Shown here: piece after piece, positions 14,835 to 22,103 of the stretch
Layout of the letters: each line of letters starts with the position of its first letter
Numbering within the stretch: position 1 is the stretch's first letter
Source of the DNA: an uncultured Eubacteriales bacterium
GTDB taxonomy: Bacteria; Bacillota; Clostridia; Oscillospirales; Oscillospiraceae
Reading direction: 5' to 3'
DNA: 29,427 bases
Assembly (NCBI GenBank): GCA_900553805.1
Contig: USEU01000022.1
Location: forward strand, 1 to 29,427
Position numbers and translations under genes: made by a program
The notes under the pieces: model-generated
Databases searched by the model: none
What the model was told of the DNA's origin: nothing
Seen by the model: only the letters and a program-made list of their open reading frames with translations

Positions 14835-16016
14835 TCAACCCGATTCCGCGGCGCGGAAAACCTGGCTGTCCCCCAGGCTGATGAACGCGCCGGGGGGAAC
14901 GGAATAGACCAGGCCGGGGGTCATGGGCCGCCCGTCCAGGCGGCTGCCCTGGGCGGAGCCCAGGTCCATGGCCAGAAGCGCACCTCCCTCCTGCCAGAGC
15001 CGCAGGTGCCTCCGGCTGACCGGGCTGCCGGGGGGATAGACGACGTGGCAGCGCCCGTCGGTCCCCAGGCAGGTCTCCTGCCGGATGACGAGCCTTTGCC
15101 CGGCGAACAGGCCCCGGACGCCCAGCAGCGCCGGCCAGCGCTCAGCCGCCGGACGGGCGTTCAGCGCGTCCCAGAAGTCCGTGACGCGCTGGAAGCGGTC
15201 CTCCGGGCGCAGGGCCATGGCTTTCTTCAGCGCCTGCTCCCATTGGGGCGAGGGGACGGCCAGTCCCAGCTGGCTGGGCCACCGGGTCCCGTCCCGCAGC
15301 AGCCGGTCCTCCGCCCTGGGGGGCAGGGAGCCGGTGACGCAGTGGTAAATGGTCACGGCCAGGGCGTAGATATCCGTCCACGGCCCCAGGTTCTGCCCGC
15401 GCAGCTGCTCCGGGGGCGTGTAGCCGTGCTTTGCCAGGATCACCGAGGCCCGGATGCTGCCCCGCAGCCGGCTCCGGGCCGCGCCGAAGTCCAGCAGCTT
15501 GACCTGTCCCCCCACCAGAAGGAGGTTGTCCGGGCTGATGTCGCAGTGGACCGTGTTCTCCTCGTGGATCAGCTTCAGGGCGCTGACCGCCTGGGCGACG
15601 ATGGGCCGCAGCGCCGCCCAGCTTATCCGTCCGCCCTGGGCCTCCAGAAATTTGTCCAGGTCCGTGCCCTCCAGATATTCCATGGTGTAATAGGCGGTGC
15701 CGTTCTCGCAGAACAGGTGCCGCACCTCCACAATGTTGGGGTGCCCCCGGAATTTGTAGATGGTCCGGGCCTCGTCCAGGAATTTCTGCTTGAATTTTTC
15801 GTATTGCTTTTCGCTCCGGGTGGCGGGGCGCACCTCCTGGCTGCCCGGGGCCCGGCAGGCGGCGTCCAGGGGCATGTATTCCTTCATGGCCACCGCCTGA
15901 CGCTCCCGCAGGTCGTAGGCCAGATAGGTCACGCCGAAGCCGCCGCTGCCCAGCACCCGCTCCACCCGGTAGCGGCCATGCACCAGAGCGCCCGGGGGAA
16001 GCTCCCGCCGGGTCAT
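14835..16016 (-). CDS. Ser/Thr kinase fused to a C-terminal FHA domain (HCD type)
   Basis: A 393-residue cytosolic protein. The kinase domain (about 10-280) has GSGGFG (23-28), K45, alpha-C E82 in FLDEAR, the catalytic loop HCDISPDN (157-164) and DFG (176-178). The HRD arginine is Cys (C158), so this is a non-RD kinase that would not need activation-loop phosphorylation in the usual way; the catalytic Asp is kept. Residues 300-390 form an FHA-like domain with LGTDGRCHV, SRRHLRLW and a GSAQGSRLDG turn; the GR of a typical FHA is changed to GT, so phosphothreonine binding may be weak. The start overlaps the end of the protease-FHA gene by 4 nt (ATGA). Confidence 0.91.
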   Translation of the reverse strand: MTRRELPPGALVHGRYRVERVLGSGGFGVTYLAYDLRERQAVAMKEYMPLDAACRAPGSQEVRPATRSEKQYEKFKQKFLDEARTIYKFRGHPNIVEVRHLFCENGTAYYTMEYLEGTDLDKFLEAQGGRISWAALRPIVAQAVSALKLIHEENTVHCDISPDNLLLVGGQVKLLDFGAARSRLRGSIRASVILAKHGYTPPEQLRGQNLGPWTDIYALAVTIYHCVTGSLPPRAEDRLLRDGTRWPSQLGLAVPSPQWEQALKKAMALRPEDRFQRVTDFWDALNARPAAERWPALLGVRGLFAGQRLVIRQETCLGTDGRCHVVYPPGSPVSRRHLRLWQEGGALLAMDLGSAQGSRLDGRPMTPGLVYSVPPGAFISLGDSQVFRAAESG

Positions 16017-17335
16017 GTCCTGACCCGCAGGCCGCAGTCCTGGCCGCCCAGGTACACGGTGCTTCCGCTATGCAGGGCCACCGGCACATTGGCCGCCAGC
16101 CGCTGGCCGCCCACATAGGTGCCGTTGGTGGAGCCAAGGTCCGTGACGGTCAGCTGCCCCGCCTGCATGGCAATGCGGCAGTGCCGCCCGCTGACGCTGC
16201 CCTGACCGGGCAGGCAGAGGTCGCAGCCCTCCAGCCGCCCGATGGTGAGCACCTGTCCCTCCTGAATGGGGAAGACGCGCCCGGTCACGGTGCCGGAGAT
16301 GCCCTCCAGGAAAACGCCGGCTGACCCGGCGTTTTCCCGGAATGTCTCCTGTCGGTTCACGGCCAGGGTCACCCGCCCGCTGTTGTACGCGGCGGAAATG
16401 TCCACCGCCTGGTTCGCGCCCTTTTTCAGCAGGTGCAGCAGCGTCAGCGCGGCCGCGGCGGAGATGGCGATGTAGCGGATGGTGCTGGCATCCTCCAGCC
16501 CCGGAAGGCTGGTCACATCGTAGTTGTGCAGGAAGTGCAGGGCAAAGGCTCCGAAGAAATAGACGAGGAACTGCGGGCGGAACAAATGGGCAGGGGAGAG
16601 CTTTTCGTCGCCCTTGGCCAGCATCATTCCCGCGCCCTCCATGGCCGCCCAGATGCCGTGGCCGCTGATGGCCAGCGCGGCCCGCCGCGCCGCCGTATAG
16701 AAGCCCAGAGAAAAGCCTCCGATTTCGGTAAAGAGGAAATTGTAGTAAAGCGTCTCAATGACGGCGAAGCCCGTGCCCACCGCCATGCCCAGCAGAATGC
16801 CGTTGAGCAGGTATTTGCGGTCCTTCCGGGCCAGCAGAATGTAAACGATCAGCGCCTTGGCCGGTTCCTCCGTCAGCGGGGCCCACTGGGCCCCCACAGA
16901 GGTATCCAGCTGGCCGAAAACCAGAGTGGCGATGATGGAGAGCATCCCGCCGATGGCGCAGACCACCAGAATTTCATACAGGGAGATATTCCGGGGAATG
17001 TTCATCTCCCAGGTGAGGATCAGCAGCGACACGTTCACCAGCATGGGCATCACGGCCAGGAACAGGAACCCGCCCCCCATATGGCCGAAGTATCGGAACA
17101 TCCCGTAGCCCAGGGCGCACAGCACCGCGGCCATCAGGAAGAACCGGGAGAATAGAAAGGGCTTCTGCCACCCGGCCAGCATCTCCGCCTCGCCGGGGGT
17201 GGTCAGGGGCGTGCCCGCGATGAGCACCCGGGCGTTTTCCTCGGGGGTATGCTTTTTCGTCACGTCGGAGAAAATGTCCCGAAAGGACATGCGCCCCGCC
17301 CGGACGTTCTTAAAAAAGGTGCGATTGTTTGCCAT
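16013..17335 (-). CDS. PrsW-family intramembrane protease fused to an FHA domain
   Basis: The 440-residue product has a polytopic membrane core (about 58-300) and a cytosolic C-terminal FHA domain (about 340-440). The core shows the PrsW/glutamic-protease motifs: E156-E157 in LTEEPAKAL, E194 in AVIETLYYN, H226 in ISGHGIWAA, and H267/H270 in ALHFLHNY. PrsW of Bacillus cuts the anti-sigma factor RsiW at site 1. The FHA part is complete: TIGRLEGCDL, SGRHCRI and GSTNGTYV. The fusion implies that protease activity or substrate choice is tied to a phosphothreonine signal from the adjacent kinases. GGAGG precedes the ATG at 17335; the end overlaps the kinase-FHA gene by 4 nt. Confidence 0.92.
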   Translation of the reverse strand: MANNRTFFKNVRAGRMSFRDIFSDVTKKHTPEENARVLIAGTPLTTPGEAEMLAGWQKPFLFSRFFLMAAVLCALGYGMFRYFGHMGGGFLFLAVMPMLVNVSLLILTWEMNIPRNISLYEILVVCAIGGMLSIIATLVFGQLDTSVGAQWAPLTEEPAKALIVYILLARKDRKYLLNGILLGMAVGTGFAVIETLYYNFLFTEIGGFSLGFYTAARRAALAISGHGIWAAMEGAGMMLAKGDEKLSPAHLFRPQFLVYFFGAFALHFLHNYDVTSLPGLEDASTIRYIAISAAAALTLLHLLKKGANQAVDISAAYNSGRVTLAVNRQETFRENAGSAGVFLEGISGTVTGRVFPIQEGQVLTIGRLEGCDLCLPGQGSVSGRHCRIAMQAGQLTVTDLGSTNGTYVGGQRLAANVPVALHSGSTVYLGGQDCGLRVRT

Positions 17336-17354
17336 AGCGCGTCCTCCGTTGCTC

Positions 17355-18959
17355 TTATTCCTCCGTGATGACGAAGGTGTGCTCCCGGTTGCCCAGGAAG
17401 AAGGCCATGCCCTTGTGCACCCGGTAGGGCGTGTTGGGCTTCAGCCGCTCATCCTCCCGCAGGAAGGTGCCGTTGACGGAGCCTACGTCCATCAGATAAA
17501 GCTCGCTGCCCTTGCGGAACAGCACGCAGTGACTGCTGCTGACGGTCTGGTCGGGCACGCAGACGCCGTTGCTCTTGTCCCGGCCCAGGGTGAGCCGCCC
17601 GTCGGAGCCTGCCCGGTAGCTTCTGCCGTCGCCGTCGCGCAGGGCGGGGCCGCCGGTCTGCTCTGGCTGGCCTGCCTTTTCCAGGCGCAGGGCCGGGCCG
17701 TTCTGGGCCAGGGTGAGAATATCGCCGGGGTGCAGGTCATATTCCCGGTTGGATTCCAACCGCTCGTCGTTCAGATAGGTGCCGTAGCTGGAGGCCAGGT
17801 CCTTCACCGTCACACGGCTGCCCTGCTGTAGGATGACGCAGTGGCGGCTGCTGACGCCCGCCGTGTCGGCAGGGAAGGCGACGGTGTTCTGGCCGCCCCG
17901 GCCGATCTGGGTGGAAGCGCCCAGGGGGAATACCCGCCCCTCCAGCGCGCCGCCGACGCAGCGCAGCTGCCAATCGCCCAGGGGAATATCCTTCTGCGGC
18001 GATACGACATTGGTGCTGGGCCGGGGCTGGGGAGGCTCCTGGGGTGCCGGGGCCGGAGCCGGGACAGGCACGACGGGCGTCTCCTCCTTGACTGCGGGCT
18101 TCTTCCGGCTCCTGAGCACCAGAAGGATCACCACCAGCGCCGCCGCGCCCACAATGATCCAGGTCAGATTGTCCCGGAGGAAGGAGCCGCTTTCCGCGGC
18201 AGGCTCCTGCCGGACCTGGGGCTTGGTCTGTTCGCCGCCGTCCGTATCCCTGCCGCTGTCCTTGGCCGTCTGACCCCATTTTTCCAGGGAGCAGCTGACG
18301 GGCATGACTCCCGGCTCCAGGGGCACGATGACCATTTCCTCCTTCTGCTCCTCCACCAGGCCCACCACGGCTTCGTCGCTGGTGCGGACCACAGGCGCGC
18401 TGAGCATGCAGGGGTCCTCTACCGGGTGATTGGACCATACCCACCGATCCTCGGAGCTGTCGGAGCCGGAGACCTTGCCCCAGCCCTTGTCCAGGGAAAA
18501 GTCGGCCTTGTAGACCTGCCCCTCGCCGTTGCGGGTGGTCCAGTAGATGGCCCGCAGCTGCGCCGCCTGCCCGATGGCCTGGGTGCTGAGCACCAGCTTG
18601 GAATCCCCCAGCAGATCGGGGACGTACAGATAGGTGAATCGGTCGCTGTACGCCACCGCCTGCAGCTTCAGTTCGCTGCCGTTGCTGCGCACCAGGCGAA
18701 TGGAATAATTCTGCTCCGCCGTCTCCGCGATCCGGCTGGAGCCCACCAGGAAGGTCAGCTCGCTGGCCGGGTCGGATACCAGAAAGGCGTTCATCAGCGC
18801 CTTTTGCTCGCCGTTGGAATCATACAGATAGACCTTGACCACGGATGGCTCCTCGGCCAGCGCCGCCTTCTGATTGGCCAGCGCGGGCCGCGCCAGCAGG
18901 GGGAATACCAGCACCAGCGCCAGGACCAGCGCCATCAGTTTCCCGAATTTCTTTTCCAT
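17355..18959 (-). CDS. Membrane protein with trypsin-like outer domain and tandem FHA domains
   Basis: A 534-residue protein. It starts with a signal peptide or anchor (MEKKFGKLMALVLALVLVF). The outer region (about 30-245) reads like a trypsin/HtrA beta fold: SVVKVYLYDSNGE, then NAFLVSD, and later SAPVVRTSDEAVVGLVEE, but the catalytic His and Ser positions are not kept, so it is probably a binding domain. A TM helix (WIIVGAAALVVILLVL) and a Pro-rich linker follow, then two cytosolic FHA domains with IGRGGQNTV/SSRHCVI/SSYGTYL and LGRDKSNGV/SSSHCVL/GSVNGTFL. The start at 18959 has GAAGGAG upstream; reading further upstream would run into the MITE, so that extension is not real. Confidence 0.88.
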   Translation of the reverse strand: MEKKFGKLMALVLALVLVFPLLARPALANQKAALAEEPSVVKVYLYDSNGEQKALMNAFLVSDPASELTFLVGSSRIAETAEQNYSIRLVRSNGSELKLQAVAYSDRFTYLYVPDLLGDSKLVLSTQAIGQAAQLRAIYWTTRNGEGQVYKADFSLDKGWGKVSGSDSSEDRWVWSNHPVEDPCMLSAPVVRTSDEAVVGLVEEQKEEMVIVPLEPGVMPVSCSLEKWGQTAKDSGRDTDGGEQTKPQVRQEPAAESGSFLRDNLTWIIVGAAALVVILLVLRSRKKPAVKEETPVVPVPAPAPAPQEPPQPRPSTNVVSPQKDIPLGDWQLRCVGGALEGRVFPLGASTQIGRGGQNTVAFPADTAGVSSRHCVILQQGSRVTVKDLASSYGTYLNDERLESNREYDLHPGDILTLAQNGPALRLEKAGQPEQTGGPALRDGDGRSYRAGSDGRLTLGRDKSNGVCVPDQTVSSSHCVLFRKGSELYLMDVGSVNGTFLREDERLKPNTPYRVHKGMAFFLGNREHTFVITEE

Positions 18960-19033
18960 AATACACTCCTTCTCCGGGGCATCCCCCGGTCCATCCGCCG
19001 GCAGGGGGAAGAATCCGCGTTTCCCTCTGCCCG

Positions 19034-19208
19034 TTGTTAAGGCAACACCGCGCAATTGTGTCTGCGAGCCGCAGCCGTCTTTTTGCCCCACTTTTTCAGT
19101 TTGAAAAACGAGAAATACATACAGTATACCTTCGTTTTCCAAACTTTGAATTGAGCCAAAAATCCAGGCTGGGGCTTCTTGCCAAATTGTGTGGTGTTGC
19201 CTTAACAA
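19034..19208. mobile_element. MITE (non-autonomous, about 175 bp)
   Basis: It is bounded by perfect 16-bp terminal inverted repeats TTGTTAAGGCAACACC (19034-19049 and 19193-19208). The arms continue with near-matches and an internal GCCCCA/TGGGGC pair and a 14-bp stem (one mismatch) around 19098-19145, so the whole element folds back on itself. It encodes no protein. The first 52 bp of the core (from 19041) recur without a mismatch at 29376-29427. As copy 2 keeps only GGCAACACC of the outer repeat, the true end may be there, with TTAA as a target duplication inside a TTGTTAACAA site; this is inference. Confidence 0.85.
19123..19150 (-). promoter_or_regulatory. Possible outward promoter inside the MITE
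   Basis: On the minus strand TTCAAA (19145-19150) and TATACT (19123-19128) lie 16 nt apart and point toward the tandem-FHA gene. The region between the MITE and that gene (18960-19033) shows no promoter of its own, so the MITE may drive the island. Confidence 0.4.
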
Positions 19209-19223
19209 TATAACATATTTGCG

Positions 19224-19583
19224 TTATTGTTGCAACGGTAAATTGTCATCTTCCACCAAATCCTGCTGCCTCTTTGAGCCAAGCCGCAGCAGCGCCTCCA
19301 GCTCCTCCCGCTCCCGGCCCACGGCCGAGGGCAGCCGCCGCCGGATGGCGAGAAAATCCGCGTCGCTCAGCGGCTCCGCCACCCCCAGGATCTCCCGGGC
19401 CAGCACCGCCATGGCCCTGGCGGAGTCCGGCGGCTCCTCCCGGGCGATGGCCCGCAGCAGCCAGGCCTCCGCCGCCACGGTGTCATGCAGCACCGCCCCA
19501 TCCAGATACCCCCGGGCCACGGCGATCATATCCGCCACCCGGACCGCGCCGTCGATGCGCCGCTGCATTTGCGCGATATCCAT
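19224..19583 (-). CDS. Small helical protein of unknown function
   Basis: A 119-residue soluble protein of unknown family, predicted to be helical. It has MQRRIDGAVRVADMIAVARGYLDG at the front and an EAWLLRAIAREEPPDSARAMAVLAREILG segment that looks like one TPR/SEL1-like helical hairpin, then a polar acidic tail. The ATG at 19583 has GGAAGGAG upstream; an earlier in-frame ATG at 19637 is poorly placed. It is on the same strand as the phospho-signalling island and the MITE lies right after its stop, so it may have been the first gene of that operon before the MITE inserted. That link is inference from position. Confidence 0.7.
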   Translation of the reverse strand: MDIAQMQRRIDGAVRVADMIAVARGYLDGAVLHDTVAAEAWLLRAIAREEPPDSARAMAVLAREILGVAEPLSDADFLAIRRRLPSAVGREREELEALLRLGSKRQQDLVEDDNLPLQQ

Positions 19584-19673
19584 CCGTCTCTCTCCTTCCT
19601 GTGTTTTCTCTTGGATGGCCGCATCATACCACATCAAATCTTTGCCCGGTCCATCCTGATTCCGGCATAAGAA

Positions 19674-19697
19674 AATCCGTCATATCAATGACGGATT
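19674..19697. promoter_or_regulatory. Perfect palindrome upstream of the XRE regulator
   Basis: AATCCGTCAT and ATGACGGATT form a perfect 10-bp inverted repeat with an ATCA centre. It lies between the divergent starts at 19583 and 19763 and 30 nt upstream of TATAAT (19728-19733), so it is a plausible operator for the XRE protein. No good -35 is seen for that -10. Confidence 0.5.
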
Positions 19698-19762
19698 GCC
19701 GTTCTATGCACGCTTGCAAAAATCGGATATAATAAAAAGAAAAGTGAGAAGGAGGGTCCGCC

Positions 19763-20086
19763 GTGGACGAGGAAATGGACGTGCTGGAGCATCTTACCGC
19801 CCTGTGCCGGGAGCGGGGGCTCTCCTATTATGAGCTGGCCCGGCGGTCCGGGCTGCCCTATTCCACGCTGAATACCCTCCTGCTCAAGGGCACCCAGCCC
19901 TCGCTGCCCACCCTGCGCAAGCTCTGCGGCGGCCTGGGGATCACCTTGCAGCAGTTCTTCTCCCCCGGCGACGGCCCGGCCCTCACCCCCGCCCAAAGGG
20001 AATGCCTGTCCCTCTTCCGCATCCTCACCCCCGAAGAGCAGTCCCTTGCCCTCACCTACATGAAGGGCCTGGCCCATAAATTGTAA
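19763..20086 (+). CDS. XRE-family transcriptional regulator
   Basis: A 107-residue protein with a single Cro/C1-type HTH at about 8-64: LSYYELARRSGLPYSTLNTLL is the HTH core and LRKLCGGLGITLQQFF the usual closing helix. The rest is a short helical tail (LTPEEQSLALTYMKGLA) that may dimerise. It probably controls a nearby promoter; the 24-bp palindrome at 19674 is the best candidate site. The start is GTG 19763, which has AAGGAGGG 6 nt upstream; an ATG four codons later is too far from that site. It is the only plus-strand gene between the island and the palindrome cluster. Confidence 0.9.
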   Translation: MDEEMDVLEHLTALCRERGLSYYELARRSGLPYSTLNTLLLKGTQPSLPTLRKLCGGLGITLQQFFSPGDGPALTPAQRECLSLFRILTPEEQSLALTYMKGLAHKL

Positions 20087-20142
20087 GGTCTTGCTTGCAG
20101 GGGACGATGCCCACATTCAATGATCGGCAATTGGGACAATAT

Positions 20143-20203
20143 AAAAATCAAGGCGAATTCGTACAGTCTCAAACGGACATTGTACGAATTCGCCTTGATT
20201 TTT
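20143..20203 (+). terminator. 23-bp perfect hairpin after the XRE gene
   Basis: Segments 20143-20165 and 20181-20203 are exact reverse complements with a 15-nt loop, and the plus strand ends in ATTTTT. It can terminate the XRE transcript 57 nt after its stop. The stem is longer than a terminator needs, so it may belong to the repeat cluster that follows. GGCAACACCG (20207-20216), equal to the MITE end, follows 3 nt later. Confidence 0.7.
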
Positions 20204-20250
20204 CATGGCAACACCGTCTGCCGCAAAACCTTTCAGCGCTGTCATACTAT

Positions 20251-20407
20251 TTCCTGATTAAAATCATAATTTTAATCAGGAAGGCATCGCCTGAAGGCGC
20301 TGCCTGTTTTGTGATTTATAAGGAAAGAAATCACAAAACAAGTCTCATATGAACTCCATGCCCTTCAGGCAATTAAAATCTTTTTTAAAGATTTTAATTG
20401 GAGTTCA
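20251..20407. repeat. Cluster of perfect inverted repeats
   Basis: Three further perfect hairpins stand in a row: 14 bp (20251-20264 with 20269-20282), 13 bp (20305-20317 with 20328-20340) and 14 bp (20370-20383 with 20387-20400). A 9-bp pair joins 20288-20296 to 20362-20370, and TGAACTC at 20350-20356 pairs with 20401-20407. Nearly every base of this 157-bp stretch is paired, and no gene lies in it. It may terminate the minus-strand... plus-strand convergent transcripts, or be a relic of a mobile element. Confidence 0.75.
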
Positions 20408-20410
20408 GTA

Positions 20411-21496
20411 TCAGGTCTCTGCAAACAGTTCGGCGGCCAGGGCGGACATGCGCTGGGACATGGCCATGTCGTCCTCCGGGAGCAGGCAGTACAGCAGCAG
20501 ATAGTCGAATACGCTGCGCGGGTCGATGCGGCGCATGCCGCACTCCATCAGCATTTTGTTCATGCGGCGGCAGTGGGCCACCAGGATTTCCTCCGGCTGG
20601 ATGTAGGCCTCGTCCAGCTCGTCGTATTCGTCCCCCCAGGTGCCCTCGGTCACCAGGTACAGCAGAAGCAGCGTCTTGCGGTCCACATCCTCCGCCCGGC
20701 TTTTCATGGCCTTGATGGAGCGGGGGCTGGGCCAGTTCTTTTTCACCAGCTTCTGCACGTCGGTGTAGCGCCCGGTTTTTTTCTCCTTGGGGACGTTCAG
20801 CCGCAGGTATTCGTCCGCCACGTACTCCATGGAGTAGGTCTGCTCTCCCTCCAGCGCCTCGCCGGTGAGCAGGGCCAGCATGGTGCAGAAATAGCGGTAA
20901 GCGGTGTTGTGATGGGTGCCCAGGCTCTCCCGGTGGCGGGCAACGAAGGAGAACAGGTCCTCCTCCCCCCGGACGGACTGAAAGTCCTGCCGGATCGCCT
21001 GGGTGGCCGGGTAGCCGCGCTCCCGGCTGCCGGAGGGCCGGAGCTGCTCCATCAGCCGCTTCGCCTCGCCGTAGGGCAGGCCCTGCCGCAGGCAGTAGGC
21101 GCAGACCACTTCCCACAGATTGCGGTAGTGGATGCCCTGGTCCGTCAGCAGCGTCAGCATGCGGTCGGCCTGCTCCAGAGGCAGCTCCAGGGCAAAGCAG
21201 ATGCGCAGCACCTCCTCCCGCTCCGTGGGCAGCGTCCGGCCGTTCATCCAGTTCCATACCTTGCGGCGGACGCTGTCCGGCTGGGCGTCGCTCAGCTGGC
21301 ACAGCGCCAGGGTCAGCTGCTGCTCCACCTGGTCCGTGCCGCATACCTGCCGCAGCACGTCCCGGAAGCTGCGCACCTGCATGCCGCTGCGCAGAAACGC
21401 CACCGCCTCCCGGGCGGACAGATTCTCCTGGGTCACATATTGCCATTGCCTCGCGGAGATCTCCGTGAGCTTTTCCGTTCCTTGATAGTCCTCCAT
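20411..21496 (-). CDS. Unknown protein with XRE-like HTH segment
   Basis: A 361-residue soluble protein of unknown role. Residues 45-110 look like a divergent XRE-type HTH: VRRKVWNWMNGRTLPTE followed by LRICFALELPLEQADRMLTL matches the 'W.nG...P....l..la.aL.l....a..ml' pattern. The remaining 250 residues are helical, with a positively charged stretch VPKEKKTGRYTDVQKLVKKNW near the middle; no catalytic motif is seen. It follows the TetR gene by 15 nt and is the last gene of a three-gene operon ending at the palindrome cluster. Start: ATG 21496 with GAGGGA upstream. DNA binding is inference. Confidence 0.72.
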   Translation of the reverse strand: MEDYQGTEKLTEISARQWQYVTQENLSAREAVAFLRSGMQVRSFRDVLRQVCGTDQVEQQLTLALCQLSDAQPDSVRRKVWNWMNGRTLPTEREEVLRICFALELPLEQADRMLTLLTDQGIHYRNLWEVVCAYCLRQGLPYGEAKRLMEQLRPSGSRERGYPATQAIRQDFQSVRGEEDLFSFVARHRESLGTHHNTAYRYFCTMLALLTGEALEGEQTYSMEYVADEYLRLNVPKEKKTGRYTDVQKLVKKNWPSPRSIKAMKSRAEDVDRKTLLLLYLVTEGTWGDEYDELDEAYIQPEEILVAHCRRMNKMLMECGMRRIDPRSVFDYLLLYCLLPEDDMAMSQRMSALAAELFAET

Positions 21497-21511
21497 GCCG
21501 GTTCCCTCGGA

Positions 21512-22072
21512 TCAGACCTGGCCCTGAAGCATCCGGGCCACCTCGCCCGCCAGGTCCTTGCGCAGCAGGAACATCCGGCGGATGGACTTGGCGCGGTCGG
21601 CGGACATGCCGTTGTTCAGCCAATCGATGACCAGGCCGAAGCCGACGCATTTATAGTAGTCGATGATGGTCTGCCGGTCCTCCTGGGGGATCTCCTGGTT
21701 TACCAGAGCGGTGTCCACATAGCTGCGGACGAAATACTCGCTGACCTGCATCAGATAGGTCTCAAACATCTCCCGGTTGACCGAGCGGTAGATGTGCATG
21801 ATGGCCCGGCGGCGGGTGGTGACGAATTCCGTCAGCGCGTCATAGCACTCCACAATGGAGCTGACGTTGGGATACTTGCGGATGATGGCCTCGGTGTCCT
21901 CCCGGACGATCTCCTCCAGCAGAGCGGGCAGGTCCTGATAGTGGTAGTAGAAGGAATTGCGGTTGATGCCGCATTTTTCCACGATGTCCTTCACCGTGAT
22001 GTCCGAGAAGGGCCGCTCCTCCAGCAGGGCCAGGAAGGTCTCTTTGATCGCTCTTCGTGTAAAATTAGCCAT
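21512..22072 (-). CDS. TetR/AcrR-family regulator
   Basis: A 186-residue protein with the N-terminal TetR HTH (about 5-50): AIKETFLALLEERPFSDITV, then DIVEKCGINRNSFYYHYQDL, a clear recognition helix. The C-terminal helical domain (50-186) would bind a ligand and dimerise; the ligand is unknown. It may control its own operon, which includes the nucleotidyltransferase-like gene 31 nt upstream. AAGGAGG lies upstream of the ATG at 22072. No palindromic TetR operator was obvious other than TATGCGCATA at 23055-23064 in front of the first operon gene. Confidence 0.92.
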   Translation of the reverse strand: MANFTRRAIKETFLALLEERPFSDITVKDIVEKCGINRNSFYYHYQDLPALLEEIVREDTEAIIRKYPNVSSIVECYDALTEFVTTRRRAIMHIYRSVNREMFETYLMQVSEYFVRSYVDTALVNQEIPQEDRQTIIDYYKCVGFGLVIDWLNNGMSADRAKSIRRMFLLRKDLAGEVARMLQGQV

Positions 22073-22103
22073 AGGGATTCCTCCTTGTGGGGCAATTACA
22101 GTG

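Noticed and set aside
8264..19583. A TerY-P tellurite-type triad or a type VI/VII secretion locus
   Set aside because: No vWA protein, Tss/VipA proteins, EccC-type ATPase or WXG100 protein is encoded here.
20143..20407. An invertible promoter (phase switch)
   Set aside because: The arms of each inverted repeat are separated by only 3-15 nt, and no invertase or promoter between long arms is seen.
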